A DNA stretch of 64,000 nt, from the NCBI RefSeq assembly GCF_026278345.1, contig NZ_CP111085.1, forward strand, positions 3,117,501-3,181,500. Direction: 5' to 3'. Position 1 is the first letter of the stretch, and every line of letters starts with the position of its first letter. The DNA comes from Tellurirhabdus rosea (GTDB taxonomy: Bacteria > Bacteroidota > Bacteroidia > Cytophagales > Spirosomataceae). The position numbers were made by a program, and so were the translations under genes. Shown piece after piece: positions 15,357 through 23,135 of this stretch. The notes under the pieces were generated by a model. It ran no database searches and was not told the DNA's origin. It saw only the letters and a list, made by a program, of their open reading frames with translations.

Positions 15357-15882
15357 CGAAATGCTTTCCAACTTTATTGAGGGCTTTGCTCAACTCGCCG
15401 ACTACCGTCGTCAACGGCAGCCGCAGCAGTTCGGCAATGTCCCGATCACTCAGGCCTTCGTCCCGGCTCAGCAGAAAAATCTTCCGCTGCCGAAGCGGAA
15501 GCCGGGTAACGGCCTGCTGGTACACATTTTCCCAATCCTGATAAAGAAGGCGCTCTTCCTGACTATTCCCCGAACGGGTCGTAAGCCGCAGAAGAACTTC
15601 CTGCGTACGGCAAACGCTGTGCAACTCCCGAAAGGCCGCCAGCACCTGGTGGTAGGTCAGGGTAAACAGATAACCGTTCAGGGACAGGTCGTCGTCCAGC
15701 GTCCAGCGCTTTTCCCACAACCGGACAAAAACCTGTCGCACAACTTCTTCCGTCTGCGCGGGCTGTTTCAGGTAGCCGGCGGCAAACTGATAAATGCGGG
15801 GAGCGTACTGCTCAAACAGGAGTCGGAACGCCTCCGGGTTGGCCGCCCGCAACTGACGGACCAGTGCTTTCTCAACTGCCAT
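15343..15882 (-). CDS. ECF RNA polymerase sigma factor
   Basis: A 179-residue sigma-70 family member. Region 2 lies at about residues 20-85 (FRLLFEQYAPRIYQFAAGYL, VVRQVFVRLWEKRWTL). Region 4 lies at about 125-175 (RLPLRQRKIFLLSRDEGLSDRDIAELLRL). It is of the FecI-like type, placed directly upstream of its FecR-like anti-sigma partner. Compared with typical members, the region 2 motif EDVVQEVF appears as EEVVRQVF. The start ATG at 15882 is divergent from an SCP2 gene with a 91-base spacer. Confidence 0.9.
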   Translation of the reverse strand: MAVEKALVRQLRAANPEAFRLLFEQYAPRIYQFAAGYLKQPAQTEEVVRQVFVRLWEKRWTLDDDLSLNGYLFTLTYHQVLAAFRELHSVCRTQEVLLRLTTRSGNSQEERLLYQDWENVYQQAVTRLPLRQRKIFLLSRDEGLSDRDIAELLRLPLTTVVGELSKALNKVGKHFDRNA

Positions 15883-15898
15883 GCGGCGAAGTAATTTT

Positions 15899-15928
15899 TT
15901 GAAACAGCGTTAGGGCTATGTAGATTTT
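15899..15928 (+). promoter_or_regulatory. Candidate promoter for the SCP2 gene
   Basis: TTG at 15899-15901 and TAGATTTT at 15921-15928, spaced by 19 nt, approximate the Bacteroidota promoter pattern 45 bases before the SCP2 start. Confidence 0.45.
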
Positions 15929-15973
15929 ATCCATAGTTTTATCGGTAGTACAGACCAAAACTTCAACAGAATC

Positions 15974-16270
15974 ATGACACTTGAGCAATTTACAGACGAA
16001 ATTCGGAATCGTATCGGCACAAACAGCGGAATTGACGCTACGGTAAAGCTGGACACGGATCAGGGCGTCGTCTATATCGACGGGAAACAGGTTCCGAATG
16101 TCATCTCAAACGAGGATAAAGACGCCGATTGTGTACTTCAGGTCACAATTGCCGACCTACAAAAAATGGCTTCTGGTGAGCTGAATCCCATGAGCGCCTT
16201 TATGTTTGGAAAATTAAAGGTAAAAGGGGACATGGGCGTGGCCATGAAAATGGGCCAGAAGCTCGCCTGA
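15974..16270 (+). CDS. SCP2 sterol-binding domain protein
   Basis: A 98-residue protein that consists of one SCP2 fold. The middle has DCVLQVTIADLQKMASGELNPMSAFMFGKLKVKGDMGVAMKMGQKL, which is the usual core of the family. Small bacterial SCP2 proteins are thought to bind lipids or acyl chains; the ligand here is unknown. It has its own candidate promoter and is divergent from the sigma factor gene. An inverted repeat separates it from the following oxidoreductase gene, which is on the same strand. Confidence 0.9.
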   Translation: MTLEQFTDEIRNRIGTNSGIDATVKLDTDQGVVYIDGKQVPNVISNEDKDADCVLQVTIADLQKMASGELNPMSAFMFGKLKVKGDMGVAMKMGQKLA

Positions 16271-16279
16271 CGAATCACC

Positions 16280-16359
16280 GAATTTTGAATGTGGATCGCT
16301 GCGACTACTTGTAGCGACAACAAACTACCGGTTCGGGTAACTTTCGACATTCAAAATTC
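16280..16359. repeat. Inverted heptad repeat, 13-bp perfect arms
   Basis: GAATTTTGAATGT (16280-16292) pairs exactly with 16347-16359. The same GAATTTTGAATG word opens the arms of the elements at 17832, 23034 and 48310. The loop of 54 nt holds a TCGCT / AGCGA stem. It fills the spacer between the SCP2 gene and the oxidoreductase gene. Confidence 0.85.
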
Positions 16360-16379
16360 ACCAAATTCTCCTGACCACC

Positions 16380-17831
16380 ATGAAACCCGACAACCTTGCG
16401 ATCTCTTCGCGCCGCGCGTTTCTGCAGACCGGAGCCCTGGCCGCGGCGGGCTTTTTCATCGTGCCGCGTCACGTGTTGGGCGGCAAAGGCTTCGTTGCCC
16501 CGAGCGACAAACTCAACATCGCCGCCGTTGGCTGCGGAGGTAAAGCGGACTTTAACATCAAACAGGCCTTCAACAACGGCTCGGACACCATCGCGGCGCT
16601 CTGCGACGTAGACGACCGGATGGCGACGAAGTACCGGGCCATGTTTCCGAAAGCGCCGTACTTCCGGGATTACCGCGAACTGTTTGACAAAGAGTCCCGG
16701 AACTTCGACGCCGTCATCGTCACGACGCCCGACCATATGCACGCGCCGATTGCCATGGCGGCCATGCAGCTGGGCAAGCATGTGTACGTCGAAAAACCGT
16801 TGACCCACGACATATACGAAGCGCGGATGCTCACCGAGGCCGCCCGCAAGTACCGCGTGGTGACCCAGATGGGCAACCAGGGCAGCAGCGGCGACGCCAC
16901 CCGGCAGATCGAAACCTGGATTCAGGACGGGGTGATCGGTAAAGTGCATACCGTGTACTGCTGGACCAACCGCCCGGTCTGGCCGCAGGGCGTCCGTTCG
17001 CCCAAAGACCGGGGCGAAACGCAGCCGGTACCCGAGGGCGTTGACTGGGATTTGTGGCTGGGAACGGCTCCGGTCCGGGATTATCACGAAGCCTACATGC
17101 CTTTTCGCTGGCGGGGCTACTGGGATTTCGGAACGGGCGCGCTCGGGGATATGGGCTGTCACTTTGTGGACGTGCCGTTTCGGGCCTTGAAACTGGGTTA
17201 TCCGACCTCGGTCGAATGCAGCGTTGGGTCCGTTTACGCCGATTTTTTCAAAGAGGCGTTCTTCGACGACGTCTGTCCGCCCTCCTCCGCCATTCACTTC
17301 ACGTTTCCGTCGGACGACCGGAAGGTGAAGGAAATCAAACTGTCGTGGTTCGACGGCGGCATCCGGCCGCAGCTGCCGGAAGGGCTGCCGTACGAAAAAG
17401 TGTTTTCGGACCCCAGCGGCGGCATGCTGTTCATCGGAACGAAGGGCATTCTATCGGGCGAGTTGTTTGGTAACAATCCGCGCCTTTATCCGGAGGAAAA
17501 ATTCAGCGATAAAAAGTTGCCGGAGCCAAAGAAGCCGCTCGTGGAAGGCAAAACCGACGGCCACCAGCAACAGTGGGTCAAAGCCTGCAAGCAGGGGTAC
17601 GGAGCCTACACCAGTTCGTCGTTCGACGAGTCCGGTCCGCTGACGGAAACGGTCCTGATGGGTAACCTTGCCACCCGGAGCTTCCTGCACCGCGAACCCC
17701 GAACGGGCGGCGGATTCAATTTCCCCGGCCGCAAAAAACTGTTCTGGGACGGCCAGAACATGAAAATCACCAACTTCGACCAGGCCAACGCCTTCGTGCG
17801 TCGCCAGTACCGGGGGAGTTACTCCTTGTAA
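16380..17831 (+). CDS. Tat-exported Gfo/Idh/MocA family oxidoreductase
   Basis: A 483-residue NAD(P)-dependent oxidoreductase. The N-terminus SRRAFLQTGALAAAGFFIVP is a twin-arginine signal, so the enzyme is exported folded with cofactor. The Rossmann part has IAAVGCGGKA, and VTTPDHMHAPIAMAAMQLGKHVYVEKPLTHDI carries the conserved EKP motif with its catalytic lysine (about residue 140). The C-terminal half is the usual alpha/beta substrate domain. Such secreted members are frequent in Bacteroidota and act on sugars or glycosides; the substrate is unknown. No sugar operon is adjacent. Confidence 0.9.
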   Translation: MKPDNLAISSRRAFLQTGALAAAGFFIVPRHVLGGKGFVAPSDKLNIAAVGCGGKADFNIKQAFNNGSDTIAALCDVDDRMATKYRAMFPKAPYFRDYRELFDKESRNFDAVIVTTPDHMHAPIAMAAMQLGKHVYVEKPLTHDIYEARMLTEAARKYRVVTQMGNQGSSGDATRQIETWIQDGVIGKVHTVYCWTNRPVWPQGVRSPKDRGETQPVPEGVDWDLWLGTAPVRDYHEAYMPFRWRGYWDFGTGALGDMGCHFVDVPFRALKLGYPTSVECSVGSVYADFFKEAFFDDVCPPSSAIHFTFPSDDRKVKEIKLSWFDGGIRPQLPEGLPYEKVFSDPSGGMLFIGTKGILSGELFGNNPRLYPEEKFSDKKLPEPKKPLVEGKTDGHQQQWVKACKQGYGAYTSSSFDESGPLTETVLMGNLATRSFLHREPRTGGGFNFPGRKKLFWDGQNMKITNFDQANAFVRRQYRGSYSL

Positions 17832-17925
17832 TGACTGAATGATTGAATTTTGAATGACTGAATGGCTTCGCTAATTCCAGCACCGCGGAGCTATTCAGTC
17901 AATCAATCATTCAGTCATTCGTCAT
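17832..17925. repeat. Inverted heptad repeat with unequal arms
   Basis: The left arm starts at 17832 and the right arm ends near 17925. They match closely except that the left arm has exactly seven extra bases (one 7-mer). Both flank GC core words, GGCTTCGC on the left and GCGGAGCT on the right. The right arm supplies the last codons and the TGA stop of the marR gene. Confidence 0.85.
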
Positions 17926-18430
17926 TCGCTCGGCTTTCTACCTCATCGAGGTGCTTCACCAGCAGGAGCATCGTATCGATCATGTCTTCCATGCGCTGTT
18001 CGCCGGCCACTTCGTGAAACTGCCGCCGTACTTCCCGCATGGCGCTGAAAATAGCCACCAGCAGGTTCTGGCCGCGTTCGGTCAGGAAGATGATGCTGCT
18101 GCGTGAATCCTTTTCGTGTTTTCGGGTCTGGATGTAGCCGTCCTGCTCAAGGACCGTAGCCATCTTGCTCATGGCCTGCTTGGTAACGCAGGCGCGCCGG
18201 GCGAGTTCGCTATTGGTAGTGCCCTGCTCGTCGATATGCGTCAGCAGCGCCAGAAAGCTCAACTTGAAATCGGTAAATCCCAGCTTTTCCAGCTGCGCCT
18301 CCACAACGCCGTCCCAATACCGTTTGAGCCGCCACATGAGCCTTCCCATAGACCGCTCCCGGGCTTTGGTGATAACGGAAAAATCAAATTTGGTGTCTTC
18401 TCCTTCAGCAGTCATGTCCGTCGGTGGCAT
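17915..18430 (-). CDS. MarR family transcriptional regulator
   Basis: A 171-residue winged-helix repressor. The dimerisation helix region leads to LGFTDFKLSFLALLTHIDEQGTTNSELARRACVTKQAMSKMATVLEQDGYIQTRKHEKDSRSSIIFLTERG, in which the recognition helix (TKQAMSKMATVL) and wing (KDSRSSIIFLT) are clear (about residues 55-125). It diverges from the EmrA-EmrB-TolC operon, and the spacer holds three GTCAA-N5-TTGAC type palindromes. By analogy with EmrR/MprA it probably represses that operon and itself until a drug-like ligand binds. Its final residues (NDE) and stop come from a repeat arm. Confidence 0.93.
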   Translation of the reverse strand: MPPTDMTAEGEDTKFDFSVITKARERSMGRLMWRLKRYWDGVVEAQLEKLGFTDFKLSFLALLTHIDEQGTTNSELARRACVTKQAMSKMATVLEQDGYIQTRKHEKDSRSSIIFLTERGQNLLVAIFSAMREVRRQFHEVAGEQRMEDMIDTMLLLVKHLDEVESRANDE

Positions 18431-18457
18431 AGGGTGAAAATAATTCCAACAAATGTA

Positions 18458-18522
18458 GTCAATTTGGTTGACTATATAGTCAACTTGGTTTACTTTTGTG
18501 TCAATTAGTCAACCGGGTTGAC
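18458..18522. promoter_or_regulatory. Three MarR-type operator palindromes
   Basis: GTCAATTTGGTTGAC (18458-18472), GTCAACTTGGTTTAC (18479-18493) and GTCAACCGGGTTGAC (18508-18522) are near-identical 15-mers. The first two are 21 bp centre to centre, two helical turns; the third is 29 bp further on. They overlap the candidate efflux promoter and lie between marR and emrA. Binding by the adjacent MarR protein is inference. Confidence 0.8.
18468..18498 (+). promoter_or_regulatory. Promoter of the efflux operon
   Basis: TTG at 18468-18470 and TACTTTTG at 18491-18498 with a 20-nt spacer match the Bacteroidota pattern exactly. The -33 lies in the first operator and the second operator fills the spacer up to the -7. 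Confidence 0.7.
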
Positions 18523-18575
18523 GAAATATTGAAATAATCCGGTTTCACCCAAACTAACTACAAAATTTAGAAATC

Positions 18576-19673
18576 ATGGCAACGGAACAACAGGGAAATG
18601 CAGCATCGCCGGTGCGGAAGTACCTTCCCCGGGTGATTTTGCTGATCTTACTGGCGGCGGGCGGACTGTACGGCTTCCGGTCGTATCGCCACAGCCAGCA
18701 TTACGAAACGACCGACAATGCCCAGATTGAAGGCAGCACGGCGCCGGTGCTGGCCCGGGTTGCTGGTTATGTGCAGGGCGTCGATGTCGAAGATTATGCG
18801 GTGGTCAGGAAGGGCCAGCCGCTGGTGACCATCGATCCGCAGGAATACGAAGTGGCCCTGCGCCAGGCGGAGGCCGATTATCAGCAGACGCTCGCCGACC
18901 TGCAAACGGCCCGGGCGGATCTGCAAACGGCCCGCGCCAACCGCCAGAACGTCGCCCAGAACCGGCACGTAACCGAGTCGAACGCCGCCGTTCAGGCCGC
19001 CCGCCGCGACAAAGCCCGTCAGGACCTTCAGCGCGATCAGAATCTGTTTCAGGGCCAGTCGCTGACGCAGAAACAACTGGAAGATTCGCGCAGCAACGCC
19101 GACGTGCAGAGCCGCCAGTACGAGGCTTCGGTCCAGCAGGTACGCCTCGCCCAGACTTCGGAAGCGGTCTCGACGGCAGCCATCGCCCGCGCCGAAGCGG
19201 CCATCAAGAAAGTGGAAGCCCTGTTGAAAGTAAAGGAAGCGGCCGTGGAAAACGCCCGGCTCCGGCTGAGTTACGCCACCATCTCCGCACCGATTTCCGG
19301 GAAGATCGGGAAGAAGAACGTCGTGGCGGGGCAGTACGTGCAGCCCGGTCAGGCCCTGTTCACCATCGTCAACGATTCAACGTTCTGGGTAATTGCCAAT
19401 TTCAAGGAGACCCAACTCGAAAAGATGCGTGTGGGACAGCCCGTCGAAGTGAGCGTGGATGCGTATCCGAACCTGAAAGTGGAAGGTCGGGTGACGTCGC
19501 TTTCTGAGGCGACCGGGGCCCGTTTTGCCCTGCTGCCGCCCGACAACGCCTCCGGCAACTTCGTCAAAGTCACCCAGCGTGTGCCCGTCAAGATCGAAAT
19601 CCTGAATCCGGCCAAATACAAGGAACTGCTCCGGGCCGGTCTGAGCGTGGAAGCCGCCGTGAACGTTCAATAA
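18576..19673 (+). CDS. emrA: HlyD/EmrA-type membrane fusion protein
   Basis: The periplasmic adaptor of a tripartite drug exporter, 365 residues. One membrane helix lies near residues 17-33 (VILLILLAAGGLYGF). The barrel-lipoyl motif VLARVAGYVQGVDVEDYAVVRKGQPLVTIDP follows, then a long coiled coil (about 90-215) rich in Gln, Ala and Asp, and the second lipoyl half ATISAPISGKIGKKNVVAGQYVQPGQ. It is the first gene of emrA-emrB-tolC behind the MarR operators. The gene symbol is by family and context; the drug range is unknown. Confidence 0.92.
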   Translation: MATEQQGNAASPVRKYLPRVILLILLAAGGLYGFRSYRHSQHYETTDNAQIEGSTAPVLARVAGYVQGVDVEDYAVVRKGQPLVTIDPQEYEVALRQAEADYQQTLADLQTARADLQTARANRQNVAQNRHVTESNAAVQAARRDKARQDLQRDQNLFQGQSLTQKQLEDSRSNADVQSRQYEASVQQVRLAQTSEAVSTAAIARAEAAIKKVEALLKVKEAAVENARLRLSYATISAPISGKIGKKNVVAGQYVQPGQALFTIVNDSTFWVIANFKETQLEKMRVGQPVEVSVDAYPNLKVEGRVTSLSEATGARFALLPPDNASGNFVKVTQRVPVKIEILNPAKYKELLRAGLSVEAAVNVQ

Positions 19674-19683
19674 ATAAGAGATA

Positions 19684-19755
19684 CGAATTGCGAGTTGTGA
19701 GTTATTCTACTGCGAGGTCCAAGATCAGCGGCAGTAACTCTTAACTCCTAACTCA
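19684..19755. repeat. Imperfect inverted heptad repeat in the efflux operon
   Basis: The left arm (19684-19712) and right arm (19731-19755) share 7-mers of the GAGTTAA type seen at 1759 and end in a CTACTGC / GCAGTAA stem. The element lies between emrA and emrB, so it would be transcribed within the operon mRNA. Confidence 0.75.
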
Positions 19756-19763
19756 CAAAAGTT

Positions 19764-21338
19764 ATGGAAGTAACGGGTTTTCGGCGGTGGATTGTCGTCA
19801 TCACGGCCGTATCTGCCGCCATTCTGGAACTGATCGACACCTCGATTGTCAACGTCGGCATTACGCAGATGGCGGGCAACCTCGGGGTCACGATTGAAGA
19901 TATTTCGTGGGTGGTGACGTCCTACGCCATCGCCAACGTGATCGTCATTCCGATGACGGGCTTTTTGCAGAATTACTTCGGGCGGAAAAACTACTACATC
20001 GCTTCCATCATCCTCTTTACGCTGGCCTCCTACGGCTGCGGCATAGCGGGCGACCTCTGGACGCTGGTGTTCTTCCGTTTTCTGCAGGGCATCGGCGGCG
20101 GGGCGCTGCTGTCTACCTCACAAGGCATCATGTACGACGTATTTCCGCCCAGCCAGCGGCCCATTGCCTCGGCGGTTTTCGGCATGGGAATCGTGCTCGG
20201 CCCGACCATCGGCCCCACGCTGGGCGGTTACATCATCGACAATTACCACTGGAGCTGGATGTTCTTCATCAACGTGCCGGTCGGTGCGCTGGCCGTGTAC
20301 CTGACATCCACCTACGTCCAGAAGCAGCCCAACGAGTACAACATCGACCGCGGCAAAATCAGCATCGACCAGCTCGGGATTCTGCTGCTGGCCGTTGGCG
20401 TGGGCAGTCTGCAGTACGTGCTGGAGCGGGGCGAAGCCGACGACTGGTTCGACAGCAAGGCTATCCTCGTACTGAGTGTGCTGGCGGTGGTAACGATTCC
20501 GCTGTTTATCTGGTGGGAACTGCGGACCAAAGACCCGGTGATGGACCTCAAAGTCCTGCGCAACCGGAACCTGGCCCTGAGCTCCATTCTGGTATTTGTG
20601 GTCGGATACGGGCTGTTTACCTCCGTGCTGCTTTTTCCGCTGTTTGCGCAGCGCATTGGCGGCTACACGGCCACGCAGACGGGCGAACTGCTCATTCCGG
20701 GCGGGGTGATTACCCTGTTCATTTTTCCGATTGTCGGACGGTCGCTGGCCAAAGGCGTTTCGCCGCGTCTGTTCGTGACGCTGGGCTACTTTGCGTTCAT
20801 GACGTTCTGTTTTCTGATGTCGACCTACAACGCGGATGCGTCGAATGGGGATTATACCATTGCACTGCTGATCCGGGGCGCGGGACTCGCGCTGGTGAAC
20901 GCCCCGCTGATCAACCAGTCGATCTCGACCCTGCACCCGCGGGACCTCCCGACGGGCATTGCCTTCACCAACATGGTGCGGCAGCTGGGCGGCGCGTTTG
21001 GCGTGGCCATCACCAATACCTACATCACCCAGCGGACGGCCGTTCACCGGATGGACATGGTATCGCATCTGCAGGACGGCGACCCGGCGACGGTCGACCG
21101 GCTGACGGCGCTGACGCAGGGACTGGCCGCCAAGGGCGTCAACGCGCTCGAAGCCTTACAGGGCGCGTACCGAACGATGGACCTCCTGATTTCCAGACAG
21201 GCCCTGATGACGGCTTACCTGGATACCTTCCGGCTTGCGGGGACCTTCTTTGTGCTTACGCTCCCGCTGCTGCTGTTGCTGAAACCAAAAAAAATGGACC
21301 CGGCCGCGGCGAAAGCGGCTGCCGACGCGGCGCACTAA
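19764..21338 (+). CDS. emrB: EmrB/QacA-type MFS drug exporter (DHA2)
   Basis: A 524-residue, 14-helix drug:H+ antiporter. The first helices carry LELIDTSIVNVGITQMAGNLG and SYAIANVIVIPMTGFLQNYFGRKNYY, the usual DHA2 motifs. Motif C is seen as GIVLGPTIGPTLGGYI. The C-terminal portion has the long loop near residues 420-460 typical of EmrB. It works with EmrA and a TolC-type channel to move hydrophobic compounds across both membranes. It starts 90 bases after emrA, behind an inverted repeat element, and is followed after 34 bases by the tolC-like gene. Confidence 0.93.
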   Translation: MEVTGFRRWIVVITAVSAAILELIDTSIVNVGITQMAGNLGVTIEDISWVVTSYAIANVIVIPMTGFLQNYFGRKNYYIASIILFTLASYGCGIAGDLWTLVFFRFLQGIGGGALLSTSQGIMYDVFPPSQRPIASAVFGMGIVLGPTIGPTLGGYIIDNYHWSWMFFINVPVGALAVYLTSTYVQKQPNEYNIDRGKISIDQLGILLLAVGVGSLQYVLERGEADDWFDSKAILVLSVLAVVTIPLFIWWELRTKDPVMDLKVLRNRNLALSSILVFVVGYGLFTSVLLFPLFAQRIGGYTATQTGELLIPGGVITLFIFPIVGRSLAKGVSPRLFVTLGYFAFMTFCFLMSTYNADASNGDYTIALLIRGAGLALVNAPLINQSISTLHPRDLPTGIAFTNMVRQLGGAFGVAITNTYITQRTAVHRMDMVSHLQDGDPATVDRLTALTQGLAAKGVNALEALQGAYRTMDLLISRQALMTAYLDTFRLAGTFFVLTLPLLLLLKPKKMDPAAAKAAADAAH

Positions 21339-21372
21339 CGGCCGTTCGCAACCTGAACAAACACTGTTTTTC

Positions 21373-22677
21373 ATGAAATCAATCGCTAAAATTATAGGAA
21401 TTGCGCTGGCTCTCGGGGCGGCGGCCGTGCAGGCCCAGCCGGTCCCGGACGAGCTGAAAACGCTTCTGACGCAGGCCCACGCCAACTTTCCGCGCCTCAA
21501 AGAGCAGGCGCAGCAACTGAAAGCCGGGCAGATCCGGGTCGATGTGGCCCGCTCGGGTTTTCTGCCCACGGTGGCCGCCACGGCCGGTTATCAGTATATC
21601 AATCCCGTGCCGAAGCCGACGCTGCCGCTGAACGGGCGCGAGGTCACGCTGCAGTTTATGCCCAACCACAACCTCAACGCGCAGGTGGGCGTTTCGCAGA
21701 CCATTTACGACTTTGGCCGGACAGAAACCGCCATCCGCCGGGCGCAGGACGACGTGCAGGCGCTGGTCCACAGCCTCGAAATGACCCGTCATAACCTCGA
21801 TTATCAGGTAGCGGCGGCGTATTACGGCATGGCTTTCCTGCAAAAAAGCATGGTCGTGCAGGATTCCGTCATCCGGGTGGTGGGCCAGAATTTACAGATC
21901 ATTGCCAACCGCCTGCGCAACGGCGACGCCCTGGAGTTCGACATTCTGACGCAGCAGGTCCGGCTGGAAACGGCCAAAAACCGCCGCATTGATCTGGAGA
22001 ACGGTCTGGAGAAACAACGGGCATTGCTGGCCTATCTGACCGGCGCTCCCGTTCCGACGCTGAATGCGGCCACCGTACCGCTGGAAACGGCCGTCACGCT
22101 GGTCAATCCGGAAAGCGCCATGCAGGCGGCCCAGACCGGCAACAAGGAGCTTCAACTGGTTGCCGACCGGCTGCGCGCCGCTCAGACCGACGTGGAAGTC
22201 GCCCGCAAAGCAGGACTACCGAACATCACGTTTCAGGGAGCGACTGGGTATAAAAACGGATATTTGCCGGACATTAACCAGCTGCGTTTCAACGTTGCGG
22301 CAGGGGTGAATCTGAACGTACCGATCTATTCCGGAAAACGGGCCCGGTTACAGCAGCAGGCGGCTTCTATTACGGTCGCTGCCAACCAGTTCGCTTTCGA
22401 AAATGCCAGCGCCCAGCTCCGGCAGACACTCGATCAGCTGAACGCCGATATTCGCTCGAACCAGCAAAAATTGCAGAACACCAACACGCAGGTCCTGCAG
22501 GCCCGGAAAGCGCTGGAGATTGCCCGTACAAGACTAAAAAACGGAGTTATTACAAATGTGGAACTAGAAAGCGCCGAAACGGGTATAGAGGAAGCGGGGC
22601 TGGCACAACTTAGCTTTCAATACCAGTTACTCCTGAACCAGCTGGAGGTAAAACGGCTGTTGGGCGACAACCTTTAA
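21373..22677 (+). CDS. TolC family outer membrane efflux protein
   Basis: A 434-residue outer membrane channel subunit. A signal peptide ends near residue 22 (ALGAAAVQAQ). Two repeats of a coiled-coil OEP domain follow, with YQYINPVPKPTLPLNG near the first barrel strand and VNLNVPIYSGKRARLQQQAAS at the second. It is the third gene of the MarR-controlled operon and completes the EmrAB pump. The length is normal for the family. A spacer of 113 bases separates it from the acyl carrier protein gene. Confidence 0.93.
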   Translation: MKSIAKIIGIALALGAAAVQAQPVPDELKTLLTQAHANFPRLKEQAQQLKAGQIRVDVARSGFLPTVAATAGYQYINPVPKPTLPLNGREVTLQFMPNHNLNAQVGVSQTIYDFGRTETAIRRAQDDVQALVHSLEMTRHNLDYQVAAAYYGMAFLQKSMVVQDSVIRVVGQNLQIIANRLRNGDALEFDILTQQVRLETAKNRRIDLENGLEKQRALLAYLTGAPVPTLNAATVPLETAVTLVNPESAMQAAQTGNKELQLVADRLRAAQTDVEVARKAGLPNITFQGATGYKNGYLPDINQLRFNVAAGVNLNVPIYSGKRARLQQQAASITVAANQFAFENASAQLRQTLDQLNADIRSNQQKLQNTNTQVLQARKALEIARTRLKNGVITNVELESAETGIEEAGLAQLSFQYQLLLNQLEVKRLLGDNL

Positions 22678-22790
22678 ATAAAAAGGAAGGGTTTGCGTAC
22701 AACAAACGGTCATATATGCTCGTACGATATAATAAGGTGCCTCGCGGATCTGCAAATACCTATTCACAACCTGAAAAACAGCAAGTAGCT

Positions 22791-23027
22791 ATGAAAGAGC
22801 GTGTTATTAAAATTCTTGGAAATTTTGGCGTACAGGATTCCGCCATCACCAACGACGTTCATTTCACCCGCGACCTGGGGCTCGACAGCCTCGACAGTAT
22901 AGACCTGATCATGCAGCTCGAACGGGAATTCGGCATCCGGATCCCCGACGAAGATTACTCCAAACTTACCACTCTTCAGGGCGTCCTCAATTACCTCGAA
23001 CGGGAACAGAACGTTCAGATCGCCTGA
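22791..23027 (+). CDS. Acyl carrier protein
   Basis: A 78-residue acidic four-helix protein. The phosphopantetheine site is DLGLDSLDSIDL with Ser33. It carries acyl chains for fatty acid or related synthesis. The start at 22791 follows from the usual length. It stands apart from fatty acid synthesis genes and is probably a specialised or second ACP rather than the housekeeping one, though that is inference. The gene meets comB convergently across a 32-bp perfect inverted repeat. Upstream lies the tolC-like gene on the same strand. Confidence 0.92.
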   Translation: MKERVIKILGNFGVQDSAITNDVHFTRDLGLDSLDSIDLIMQLEREFGIRIPDEDYSKLTTLQGVLNYLEREQNVQIA

Positions 23028-23033
23028 ACTAAG

Positions 23034-23132
23034 GAATGATTGAATTTTGAATGATAGATTGATTGAATGGCTTCGCAGTTTACTACCATTGATACGGAGC
23101 CAATCAATCTATCATTCAAAATTCAATCATTC
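23034..23132. repeat. Perfect 32-bp inverted heptad repeat
   Basis: Arms at 23034-23065 and 23101-23132 are exact reverse complements built of 7-mers such as GAATGAT and TGATTGA. The 35-nt loop begins AATGGCTTCGC and ends CGGAG, the same GC core found in other copies. It fills the spacer between the convergent acyl carrier protein and comB genes. Confidence 0.92.
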
Positions 23133-23135
23133 GAC

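Noticed and set aside
19907-21376. Second frame on the plus strand within emrB
   Set aside because: Arg/Gly/His-rich out-of-frame translation; emrB has all DHA2 motifs in the other frame.
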